Source: Dryas octopetala
Taxonomy: Eukaryota; Streptophyta; Magnoliopsida; Rosales; Rosaceae
Direction of reading: 5' to 3'
Assembly: GCA_963921425.1 (NCBI GenBank)
Contig: OY992835.1
Span: 14,322,001-14,386,000 of the forward strand
Length of the DNA: 64,000 bases
In this document: in pieces, positions 11,738-22,116 of the stretch
How the letters are laid out: each line of letters opens with the position of its first letter
How positions within the stretch are numbered: position 1 is the stretch's first letter
The notes under the pieces: model-generated
Database searches by the model: none
What the model saw: the letters and a program-made list of their open reading frames with translations, nothing else
Told to the model about the DNA's origin: nothing
Translations under genes and position numbers: made by a program

Positions 11738-14700
11738 TCAGAGGGCTGAAAATATAATATATTTGGTGTCAGTAAAAGAAGAAATAAACTTTGCTAAGTA
11801 AGAATAGATATAAAATAAATAGAGATGTTTAGATATGCATAGACAGAATTTTAAACCTGAAACTAAATTTTGGAGAACGTCTTTATAGACAATGTTTTTA
11901 GTGTATTTATTTGGCATTTCTCCATTGTTGTCTATAATAATTTTAAGCCCTTCCCTTGATGTAACCCTTGACAATGCGACATACAATTGGCCATGGGTAA
12001 AGACAGGCTGGGGAAGATATAAACCAACTGTTTTAAGGGATTGTCCTTGGCTCTTATTTATAGTCATTGCATAACTTGGTCTAATTGGGAATTGACGCCT
12101 TTTAAAAATGAAAGGCCATTTTTTTTCTGTTGCTGTAAGGCTGATTCTAGGTATAAAGAATTTATGACCAATGTTGCTACCAGTCAGTATCTTTGCCTCA
12201 ATAACTCTATCAGTCATTTGGGTTATGACCAATCTAATTCCATTACATAGCCCTGAAGATTGGTTTAAGTTCCTTAATAACATGATGGGCATGATGGGCA
12301 AGCCATTGAATTCAAGCTGATTAAGGAATTCTGTGGGATACATTATGCTAAGATTTTCTAAATTTCCAGATGAAGAGGATAGAGAATCAGAACTTAAATA
12401 AGTCCTGGCTTCTCCAGGTAATAAATCTATAGCATAGTTATTTATCTCAGTAACAGTAGAATTCTTAGGTGTGATAATGGCTCTTTCTCTTAAGTAAGCA
12501 TAATTGTCAAAGTGGCTAAGAAAGTCTGGGTATGTTGCTAAAAAAATGGAGTCAATTGGATCTGTGTATGACTCAATCAATAAATCTGCAGGAATTTCTA
12601 CCCATGATACCTCTTCATCTGTTGGATCATTTATATCACATATTTGACCATCACCAATTTTGAGTATCCAAGCAGCAAAGTCTGCAAGTTTTGTTTTTTC
12701 TTGATTGTTTAACCCCTCCTTTGATAGCCTCATATTTTCTTTTAAACAAAAAATTTTGAAAGAAGGCCATAAGTATGAACTTTTAAGAGTGGCATGTACT
12801 ATTTCTTCCCTTGTTCCACATGGAATGACTGGTAGTATTTGCCTAAAATCACCCCCCAGTAAAAAAGGTTTCCCACCAAATGGCATAGTCTGACCTGAAT
12901 TATGTAAATGCGATAAAATATCACATAGTGATTTGTCTAGTGCTTCAAAACAATCCCTATGATTCATAGGTGCTTCATCCCAAACAACTAAGGCAGCCTT
13001 TTCAATTAATTTAGCAAGATGAGTCTGTTTTTTTATTTGACATGTGGAAGAATCAGTGAGATTGAGAGGAATTTGAAACCTAGAATGAGCTGTTCTGCCT
13101 CCAGGTAACAGCAACGATGCAATACCTGATGAAGCAACAGCTAAAACAATTTGACCTTCAGATCTAATTTTATTAATGATTGTGTGCCACAAAAAAGTCT
13201 TTCCAGTTCCCCCATGCCCATAAACAAAAAACAAACCAGATTTTTTTTCATTTATAGCAGTCATAACAGAATCATACACTTATCTTTGTTCTTTGTTGAG
13301 TTGAGTGATTAAAATAGAATGTTCATTGGCTAACTGATGAAGATCATAATTTAATTCTTCTCTTAACAATTTATTCCTAATTTGTAACATGCTTTGTTCA
13401 TCAGGAATTGGAAGATTATGATCTTTTAAGCTGCTAGATGATGCATTAAACAGTAGCTCTAGCTCATAGAGAAGTGAATTTTTTAATTCAGATTGTGGCA
13501 CAATGAGATTAGGCATACAAAATGTTTTTCTAAGATTATATAACATGTCATCACACATATTATGCCAATGAGCATCGAAAATGAGTGCAGGATTTGCTAC
13601 ATCACAAAACAAAATAATTGTAACAAATAATTGCCTTAATTCAGAGCATGATGCTGTGCTGAGAACATTTTCTAAGGCTTCAATCCATTCTTTATCATCC
13701 CCTAACAGACCTAGAGACCTACACACAGACTGATATGATGGGTGTTTAATGCCATTAAGAGTTTTTATATCATCAAAATCAAAGGCACCTTTATGGGAAT
13801 TTAAAAGCATTCTGAAGTAATATAATTCTCCAGCTGCAGAGTGTACATAAGCTATTCTTCCTATACATTTGCCTTTTTTCCTAGGTGTCCAAATCTTATC
13901 GCGAGAATTCCATACAAATTTAGAAGGAAATTCTGAATAAGATAAGTTTTGTGCTTGAGGATAATTTTTGTTTGCTTGAAACCAACTGGTTAACATTGTA
14001 TCCTGAATTGCTTGACGATCAAGAATCGAATGAAGTGATTCATCTTCACCGAAGATAACATTTTGCTCTAAAGGCAGATGTATAGGCAATCGTTCAATGG
14101 CAGGTTGTCTACAGTGAATAGGAAATTGAAATAATCTCCATGCAGCTTCATATGGTGATATATATCTACAATTAAGATAGGATAATATTTCATCCTGTGG
14201 CTTGTTTTCAATTATGACCCTAGCCCTATCTGAACCTTTGTTGATGTATTTGAATAAATATTTTATAAGAATTGATTGACAACACAATTCAACATTTATA
14301 TGAGCATTATACCTTAATAACAACTCTAAATTGTAAGGCACTATAAAACTGTTATCAACCTTAATTCCATTTTTGAGCACAAATCTATTAGGATTATCAC
14401 GACGCTTATATGTAGGAAAACCATTGGTTTCAAAAACAGTTTCACTTTTGTATTGCTTTGGGAAAAATTTAGAGCACTTTCCTCCTCGCATGCAAGGAGA
14501 ATTAGGATTTAAATGACCACATGGACCATGGATCATGAACTGATCTACAATATGATAAAGTGTTGGATCCACAGTTTTGTCTGGCAATTCAGCTGAGATT
14601 ATTGAGTCAATATCTGCTGCAGACAATGACTTGAAATTCTGTTCTAACCAGATGAGGAGATGACAATGAGGCAATCCTCTTTTTTGAAATTCAATTGTAT

Positions 14701-16665
14701 GAACTTCTGTTTGATGTGAGAGACAGGGAAAAAATGACAGGATTTATTAATTTTGTATTTAAAAAGGAAGAAAATCAGTAAAGAACAAATTTTTTTTGAT
14801 GAAATTCACCTGCTGCAAGTGGTCCGAAAGGCTGTCCTGATTTGATGTAACTAACCATATCATCCAATTTGATTTTGAACATTCTAGCAATGATGTCAGG
14901 CCTATCCTCTGGTTTGCAGCCAGGTTTTCTAAGAAGTTCCCTAACAATTTCAGGCCACTTGACATTGGAAGTAAAAGTAATAAAAAGATCTGGATTGCCA
15001 TAATGCCTACAAATTGCCATAGCATCCTGGTAATTATTGATCATATATCTAGCACTGCCAGTGTGTGAGGTTGGCAATATAACTCGTTGTCCTAGATCAT
15101 TGGCATTTGTATGACCCATTGAAATTGCATCATAAATGCCTTTATAAACTTCAGTCCTGAGATTTTTTTGATTTTTTCTAATAAAATCTAATCGATCCTC
15201 TTCAAGAGTTGCATAGGCATCCACTAAAAATTGTTGAAACAATCTACCACCTTTTAAGAGTGTACTAAATTCAAATTGCCTCTCCTAAATTTGATAAGCT
15301 ATAAAGGCTCTCATAGGCACCCTTCCTGTTTTTGGCTGATGACCTTTAAAATCAGGATTCCATTTAATATTAGGGCTATAACCATCTTCACCATGAGGAA
15401 ATAGAATAGGATATTGTAAAGACATGAATTTTGGATTTAATTTTGTTATTCGTTTCAACTCTCCATTTTGATTTTCTATGACAATATCTCTGTTTGAATC
15501 AAAGAGACCAATATCTCCTACTATCAGACCAGCAATTTCATCAGATGTTGGGCTTTCATATTGTTTATCATGATCTAACTGCTTTCCCAATATTCTCACT
15601 TTGACATCAGTAATAGAATTGCTTTCTAATTTATCCCTGACTGTTCTAAAGAATTTCACTAAGTCATTTGATTGGTCAAACATTTTCATAAGGCCTTCAA
15701 CAACTTTTGGATCAAGATTTGTATTATTTTGTTTACGATTAACTGCATTAAGGCGATTCATAACTTCATTATAGGTATCATAGATATAGAGCTGGGCAAA
15801 CTTTGGAGAATCGCCTTCCGGCGGTAACAATGACCCCATTAAATGATGAACCTGCCCACTAATTTTAAAAATGTAAGGACCTGGCCTATTGTTAATTGAA
15901 TGATCAATTTTGGCTTCCATTGAAGTGAATGCAAACATAGAATTGTATGCCCTAATATTGTCCCTAAATATAGAGCTTCTTTGGCCTTTTCTTGGATCAA
16001 GTAAATTGTCTAAAAAGTTAGGAGTTGGTTTGGTAATTGGAAGTTTAACTTTCCCTTGCAAACAACAAAGACTAAACAAAGGCTGTCTGTTTGTAGATTT
16101 TTTACCAATGGATTCAGTCAGCCAAAAAAGTGCATCACAGTAAATGCACTTATAATCTTTATCTCCAAAATCCACATACTTGTGAATGACTCCTATGGAA
16201 AGAAGAAGTATGAAAGAAAGAAAGAAAGAGTATCAATGCATATCATCATTGATAGGAAAATAATGTTGAAATGTTGAAATAAATCCACATACTCTGTCTT
16301 TTCTTCTGATAAAATGATTGACTCCTATAGCTGTGATTTGCACTGTTTTCATTCAATGTGGAGCTCATGGGCGGAAGTTCAGAATGAAAAACATTTAGAT
16401 TATAGGACGCAATATCAGAATTAGAGTCCAATTGTTCGAAAGGGACCTGATCTGTAGTTGGCTGAATTGCGTTAATATGCGTTAAAGTTGTATTCCTAAT
16501 AGACTTGTGTTTTTTCCTATGAGTTGGAGAATTTAATTCACAAGCAGTGATAGAAAGAACATCAGACAGATTTTCAGTGGCAAGTTCCACACCAGTTGAA
16601 ATATCAGGACAGTCAGGTTTGCCTAACATGAGAGATCTAGTACGAACCCTAGACTTTTTATCCAT
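11738..16665 (-). pseudogene. Helitron RepHel transposase (HUH nuclease + PIF1-like helicase), two in-frame stops
   Basis: Rolling-circle transposase that nicks DNA and unwinds it. Model: exon 1 16665-16293 (ATG, MDKKSRVRTR), exon 2 16192-14810, exon 3 14706-11738; introns of 100 and 103 bp have GT/AG ends and matching phase. Exon 2 has a Cys-rich N-terminus (YKCIYCDALFW) and the Helitron-like N domain (GGRLFQQFLVDAYA, GSARYMINNYQDAMAICR, GNPDLFITFTSN). Exon 3 opens with the HUH motif LPHCHLLIWL (about 14650-14675) and the two-tyrosine motif KYLFKYINKG (about 14236-14264). The helicase follows: Walker A GHGGTGKT, Walker B VVWDEAPM, GGDFRQILPV, and C-terminal QLYVALSRVTS. The frame is interrupted only by TAG at 15287-15285 (...AYQI*ERQFEFS...) and TAA at 13282-13280 (...LNKEQR*VYDSV...). 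The reading frame continues unchanged after both. No frameshift was seen. Confidence 0.9.
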
Positions 16666-18632
16666 CACATCGAAAGAAAAAACCTTGAAGCAATGAATAA
16701 ATAGCTGGAGGAAAAAAAGACACACATATAAATAAATTGCAAACTTAAAAGAAGATAGATACAACAACCAATCAAAGCAAATTGATGTTCATCCATGAGC
16801 AGAATATATTTAACATGACAAATAACAGATGCACAATCAACATATTTAAAAAATAGATGCCAGAAGCTAACCTTTCAACATATTTAAAAAATAGATGCCA
16901 GAAGCTAACCTTTTGCGCAGCAAGATCAAATGCCACAACAGCGCAGGCTCAAGGTGAAGCCCAAACAACCAACACAACAGTACCTAGAAAACATACATAT
17001 GAATGTTAAAAATCAAGCAATCAGATCAAAATAAAGCTAAACTTAGATATAAGACAAATAAAAGATCTGAAAAGTATAAACATAAAAGTATAAGAGAGGC
17101 AATTTGAATTGATTTATTTGAAAGGCAAACATTCAAAAAAATAAAAAAAATTAAAGTGTGGGTATAAATGTTCATGTCTTTTTTGCCTAAAATGCAAAAA
17201 ACATACTGATTTAGAATAAGAAAAAATGTTGAGCGACATAAATAAGAATGGTTGATCGGAATATGTATGATATGAGAGAAAATCAACAACGTATATAGAA
17301 AGGAATATTTGATAACATTTAAACAGCCTCATGTGTGCCAACATAAACCAAAACAATGAAACCAGTTAAATTCAGACGCACAAATGCAGGAGAAAAAGTA
17401 CAGGCCGAAAAACAGAAAGATAGTAACATAATCTAATGCGAACTGTAATTAGTGTTCATTGCATGGGATAAGTAGATGCAATGAAGATATGCATACTCAT
17501 GAAAGTTGATATCTGTGTACCCAGGTATATAGCTAATAAAATTGGTACTCAATTAATTTTGTCGCAGAACAGAGTTGATTATGCAAGAACTAAATTAAGA
17601 GAACAATTAAATAACTGCATAAACCTTTTTTTTTTTTTGGACTGTATAAATTTTTTTGAAGATAAAGAATTGAAAACAGAAGCTAAAACTGTGACGCAAC
17701 ACAAAGAAAAAACAGGAAGCAGAGATCAAACACTGATAGAAAAAAACTAATAAGAATAAACAAAAGTCTATATTTCAATATTCAACAATAAATGCAAGCA
17801 CACACCCAGAGTAATGATATCCAAAATGGAAACAGAGACCCAGCGAACACAGCCTAAGCAAATAGGAGCAGAATGATATGAAAAAATGAGATGAGAGAAA
17901 GATGAAACTTATCTGATAAGGAGTAGGTAGAAACGAAGGGATTGATCTGAATCACACCACCCGAGACACAAACGAACGGCAATCGAAAAGCCAGATCAAG
18001 CTGAAACAGTGAAGTTGTCAGTGAGATTTGACAAAAGAAAAAAAAAAAAAAAACCCTAAAAAACTTGTGGCTGACCTCTTCGATGCGATGAATTAATCCC
18101 ATAATCTGCTTGAAATACTGAACCAGACCAACACATCAAACGACAAAATAAACCAAACCAGATTGTTGATCCACTTCGAATCAGAACCACACAAATAAAT
18201 GAAGGTGCGACCCAGTTCGAATCACAACCAGACGAATACATCAAGCTGGGATCAAAGCCCCCACAGGAGATGGTTCATCTAGTTGAAACACTAACCATGA
18301 ACCCAGATAAAGCAAGAGAAAACGAATGACCACAAAGGGCAGACCCATCTGTCCTATTCTCATAATGGCAAACAGATCAAAAAAAAAAAGCCCTGTGAGA
18401 GCATACCGCAGAGAAAGAAAGCAATGGCAAGGAATGTAAAATTTTTGAAACAATATGGGCTAGAACCAGACAGAGACGCAATGACAAAAAAGGGCCCAAC
18501 GAAAGGCCAAAACTCAAAAGGCGAAGGATGCGAAAATTAAGGTTGCTAGAAGGGCAAAACCGAACTTTCACGATGAACAGGCTATGAACAGTGTGAACAG
18601 TGGCGACCGGATTGCGTTTTAGTATATATAGA
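16666..18632 (-). other. Helitron 5' leader region
   Basis: About 2 kb between the transposase ATG and the Helitron 5' end. Only short, low-complexity, A+T-rich frames occur (17026-17289 minus, 17481-17750 plus), with no recognisable domain. It presumably contains the element's promoter and untranslated leader. It includes a 38 bp tandem duplication at 16838-16913. Confidence 0.5.
16838..16913. repeat. 38 bp tandem duplication
   Basis: The unit starting CAACATATTTAAAAAATAG and ending GCTAACCTTT occurs twice in direct tandem, 16838-16875 and 16876-16913, without a mismatch that I can see. It looks like a recent duplication in the Helitron leader. Confidence 0.9.
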
Positions 18633-19440
18633 ATTTGAGAAGGTCTACAGGACCTACATTAATACTGCATCTTTTGTTTTAGTGGTAGCAGAGTAGCAGA
18701 GTAGCAGAAGAAGCAGAGGAGCTTCTACTACTTGCTGCCAAAATCTTGATGTGTCTCTACTTTAAGAGTTTTCTTCATTTATTTTTTCTAACTAAATTTT
18801 GATAAAATAAACAGGGGTTTGAACCCCGGTGATTTTAAAGCCTACTTCTCATTATTGAAAAAGAGGTTGACCTTGAGCACTCGGAGGATCTAATTTCAAT
18901 TATGTCATGGATTACAGGACTCGTAGTTTTCTATATTCTAAGATTCTTTTAAAAGATTTGTATTTTGTGCATGTAAATGGGTCTTTATTTATAACCACAT
19001 GACTCCATTAAGGATGATGTACTTAACAAAGTTGTGGCGTTCATGACAATGAAACCTCCACCACAACTCATGGGATTGGGAGCCCCACCACCCACCGGGT
19101 TCACACTGCCCTGAGCCATGAGTCTTGAGTTATTGAGTCCTGTTTCGTACAAATTATTGGGTCTTTAAATTAAATTGGATTGGGTGAGCCATGATCACCA
19201 CCACCCACTCACTCTTGGCTTTTACATCAATCAAAGCCTTGGGTTTGTTCTTTTCGACCAAAAAATAAAAATCAATCAAAGCCGGGTCAAGTCTTCTGGT
19301 GAGCCCCACCACCTCTCTCTCTCTCTCCCCTGTATGTGTGTGTGCTTGCCTTGCCTAGCTACCCACATTAATTTCTCTATCTCAAAAATATTTAGAAATC
19401 TTTTATTTCTTTCGATCCATTTTTGATCCATCTGCAAGCA
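18633..19440 (+). promoter_or_regulatory. Upstream and leader region of NLR1
   Basis: No gene. From about 19135 to the ATG the sequence matches the upstream region of NLR4 (55695-56167), so promoter and leader were duplicated with the gene. The leader has a short CT repeat at 19312-19328, then TGTATGTGTGTGTGCTTGCC shared by all NLR copies. No TATA box or start site can be fixed. A GGGTTTGAACCCC palindrome at about 18815-18827 resembles a tRNA T-arm, but no tRNA surrounds it. Confidence 0.55.
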
Positions 19441-22116
19441 ATGGGCAACATCTTCTCAATCTCATTATCAGGCGATACCATTGTTTCTGGCTGCAGGGAT
19501 TTCATTATTGGACAACAATATGTCCGTAAGCTCCAAGAAAACCATGAAGCTCTGCAAACTTCTCTGCAAGAATTAACAGCTATAAAGAATGATTGGAAGA
19601 CAAAGGTTGGGGTCGCTGTGCAGCAGCCACATATGAGGCCGTCAGAGAGGGTTCAGTTGTGGATTTCAAGAGTGGAAACTATGGAGGCTCAAGCCAACCA
19701 AGTTGTAAGGGAGGGCAATCAAGAAATTCAGAAACTCTGTTGTGGAGGTTACTGTTCCAACAACTACATGTCCAGCTACAAGTACGCAAAAAAGGTGGCT
19801 AAAATGTTGGTGCAAGTCGATGATTTAAAGAGCAAGGGAGTTTTTGAAGAGGTCGCTCAAAGTTTACCTGCACCTCTAGTCAATGAAGTACCTGTTGTAC
19901 CTACTGTGGGCATGGAATCCACGTTTGCTAAGGCTTGGAAGTATATTGAAGGTGACCAAGTGCGCATAATTGGCTTATATGGGACGGGAGGAGTGGGCAA
20001 GACCACCCTTCTAAAACAAATCAATAACAAGTTCGTCCACACTCTTAATGATTTCAATCTTGTGATCTGGGTAGTGGTTTCTCAGAACCACAAACTTGAA
20101 ACTATTCAAAATAAGATTGGTGAAAAGATTGGGCTTTCCGGTGATGCATGGAAGCAACAAGAGCAGCATGAAAAGGCTCAAGACATCTTCAACGTCTTGA
20201 ACAAAAAGAAGTTTGTGTTATTGTTGGATGATATATGGGAGCCAGTTGAAATAATCCAAGTAGGGGTTCCTATTCCTGATGATCAAAACAAGTCCAAGAT
20301 AATCTTCACAACTCGATCCGAAGATGTATGTGGTCATATGAATGCTCATAAGATTAAAGTGGATTATTTAGCATGGAACAAAGCATGGGAATTGTTTCAG
20401 AAGAATGTTGGGACAGAAACACTTGTTAATATTCATACAGATATTGCTCAAACTGTGGCAAAAGAGTGCGGGGGTTTGCCACTTGCACTAATTACAGTCG
20501 GTCGAACCATGGCTTGCAAGAAGACCCCTGAAGAGTGGAATCAGGCAATTCAAGTTTTGAAGAAATTTCCCTCAAAGATTTCAGGTATGGAGAAAAATGT
20601 GTTCCACCTCTTAAAGTTTAGTTTTGATAATCTACCCAACAAGAAAGTTCAGTCCTGCTTCTTATACTGTGCTTTATTTCCAGAAGATTTTCTAATACAT
20701 AAAGATAAATTGTTCTATTGTTGGATGTGTGAGGGAATATTGGATGAATATGCTAATGTAGACGAAGCAAAAAATGAGAGTTATGATATTATAGGTACTC
20801 TACTTAGCGCATGTTTGTTGGAACCACATGATGAAAGACTGGTAAAAATGCACGATGTCACTCGAGACATGGCATTGTGGTTAGTTTGTGATCCAAAGAA
20901 ACCAAACAAGAATTTCCTTGTGCACACACGTGCCAATTTGAGTGAAGCACCGAATGTTGAAGAATGGAAAGGCGTAGAAAGGGCGTCACTAATGAACAAT
21001 CATATTGAATATTTATTTGAAAGACCAGAATCTCCCAATCTGCTAACTTTGTTTCTTCAAGGAAATAAATTGAAGAAGATTGGCGAAACCTTCTTTGATT
21101 TTATGCGTTCTCTTCAAGTTCTGGATTTGACTTACAATTGGCAATTAACCCAACTACCATCCGGAGTTTCAAAACTTGCTTTTTTACAACATTTGAATTT
21201 GTCAGGAACTGGTATAAGAGAGTTGCCGATGGAGTTAAAGGCCTTGGTAAGGCTAAAATACTTGAACTTGCAGCATACGCAGAAGCTTGAATTTGTTCCA
21301 CCGCATATAATATCAAGCTTTTCCATGCTAAAAGTTTTGAGAATGCTGAAGTGTGGTCATGATGACAAATGTCCTTTTGACAGTGAAAAAGCAATGTTGG
21401 ATGAATTGCAGTGTTTGAAACACCTAGAGGTCTTGACTTTGACCATAAGAAGTACCTCTTGTTTCCAACAGTTATTCAGCTACCCTAACTTAGTGACCAG
21501 TACTCGACAGCTCTACCTCCAACTTTCCGACAATACGAGGTTTCTTGATTTATCATCATCTCTGGCCAATCTTGATTACCTTGGAATTGAAGAGTGTACT
21601 GATTTGGAAGAATTGAAGGTTAATTGGGAAGCACAAGGTCCTAATGATCCTCGCGAATCGATGACCATAAACCAAAGTTGCTTCGTTGGCCTTCAAACAG
21701 TATTTGTATTTGCATGCCCAAAAATGAAGGATCTGACATGGCTCATTTTTGCTCCAAATCTCATGAGATTAACTGTAGAGGAATGCTCTGAAATGGAAAA
21801 AATAATGAGTTTGGAAAGATTGGGTGGAGTGGCAAATGAGGTAAAAGAATTGAACCCATTTGCAAAACTTAAACAGTTGAATTTGTACGATCTACCAAAG
21901 TTGCAGAGCATTTATGAAGGTGCCTTACCCTTTCCAGATCTGAAGGGAGTCTACATACACGATTGTCCAGAACTGAAGAAGTTGCCACTGGACTCAAGGA
22001 GTGCCCAAGGATGCAATCTCATCATCGAAGGACAGGAATGGTGGTGGAATGGGTTAGAGTGGGACGACCAAGATGCTCCAAATGTTTTCCTTCCCACCTT
22101 CAAACCTATTGAGTAA
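19441..22116 (+). CDS. CC-NBS-LRR disease-resistance protein (NLR1), 891 aa
   Basis: Intracellular immune receptor of the RPS5-like CC-NLR class; single exon. The ATG at 19441 is the first in frame (the upstream open frame has no ATG) and matches NLR2. The N-terminus MGNIFSIS fits a myristoylation signal (Gly2), as in RPS5, suggesting membrane attachment. A coiled coil covers about residues 25-130. NB-ARC: P-loop GTGGVGKTT (181-189), kinase-2 LLLDDIW (260-266), RNBS-B FTTRSED, GLPL (345-348), RNBS-D CFLYCALFPEDF, MHD (470-472). All key residues are present, so ADP/ATP switching looks possible. LRRs follow from about residue 500, ending in WWWNGLEWDDQDAPNVFLPTFKPIE. The length is typical. NB-ARC is nearly identical to NLR2. 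The recognised pathogen cannot be inferred. Confidence 0.95.
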   Translation: MGNIFSISLSGDTIVSGCRDFIIGQQYVRKLQENHEALQTSLQELTAIKNDWKTKVGVAVQQPHMRPSERVQLWISRVETMEAQANQVVREGNQEIQKLCCGGYCSNNYMSSYKYAKKVAKMLVQVDDLKSKGVFEEVAQSLPAPLVNEVPVVPTVGMESTFAKAWKYIEGDQVRIIGLYGTGGVGKTTLLKQINNKFVHTLNDFNLVIWVVVSQNHKLETIQNKIGEKIGLSGDAWKQQEQHEKAQDIFNVLNKKKFVLLLDDIWEPVEIIQVGVPIPDDQNKSKIIFTTRSEDVCGHMNAHKIKVDYLAWNKAWELFQKNVGTETLVNIHTDIAQTVAKECGGLPLALITVGRTMACKKTPEEWNQAIQVLKKFPSKISGMEKNVFHLLKFSFDNLPNKKVQSCFLYCALFPEDFLIHKDKLFYCWMCEGILDEYANVDEAKNESYDIIGTLLSACLLEPHDERLVKMHDVTRDMALWLVCDPKKPNKNFLVHTRANLSEAPNVEEWKGVERASLMNNHIEYLFERPESPNLLTLFLQGNKLKKIGETFFDFMRSLQVLDLTYNWQLTQLPSGVSKLAFLQHLNLSGTGIRELPMELKALVRLKYLNLQHTQKLEFVPPHIISSFSMLKVLRMLKCGHDDKCPFDSEKAMLDELQCLKHLEVLTLTIRSTSCFQQLFSYPNLVTSTRQLYLQLSDNTRFLDLSSSLANLDYLGIEECTDLEELKVNWEAQGPNDPRESMTINQSCFVGLQTVFVFACPKMKDLTWLIFAPNLMRLTVEECSEMEKIMSLERLGGVANEVKELNPFAKLKQLNLYDLPKLQSIYEGALPFPDLKGVYIHDCPELKKLPLDSRSAQGCNLIIEGQEWWWNGLEWDDQDAPNVFLPTFKPIE

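Larger units (their letters stand above)
6122..18632 (-). mobile_element. Helitron, about 12.5 kb, autonomous type (RepHel + RPA)
   Basis: On the minus strand the element begins TCTATATATACTAAAACG at 18632, a canonical plant Helitron 5' end. It ends GCGGGCATGAATTCTAG at 6122, with terminal CTAG and a T (plus-strand A at 6121) outside. A short GC-rich hairpin (CCTGC pairing with GCGGG, around 6134-6152) lies about 8 bp inside the CTAG, as expected for a Helitron 3' end. Inside are a RepHel gene (11738-16665) and an RPA70-like gene (6472-11733), both reading from the 5' end toward the 3' end. There are no terminal inverted repeats or target duplication, as expected for rolling-circle elements. 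The base outside the 5' end is T rather than the usual A, so that boundary may be off by one or mutated. Confidence 0.88.

Noticed and set aside
11892..12074. Plus-strand open frames across 11.9-16.3 kb
   Set aside because: They are antisense shadows of the Helitron transposase, which has clear family motifs on the minus strand.
18811..18830. tRNA T-arm-like GGGTTTGAACCCC
   Set aside because: No acceptor, D-arm or anticodon stem can be built around it; it is a short chance palindrome in the NLR1 upstream region.
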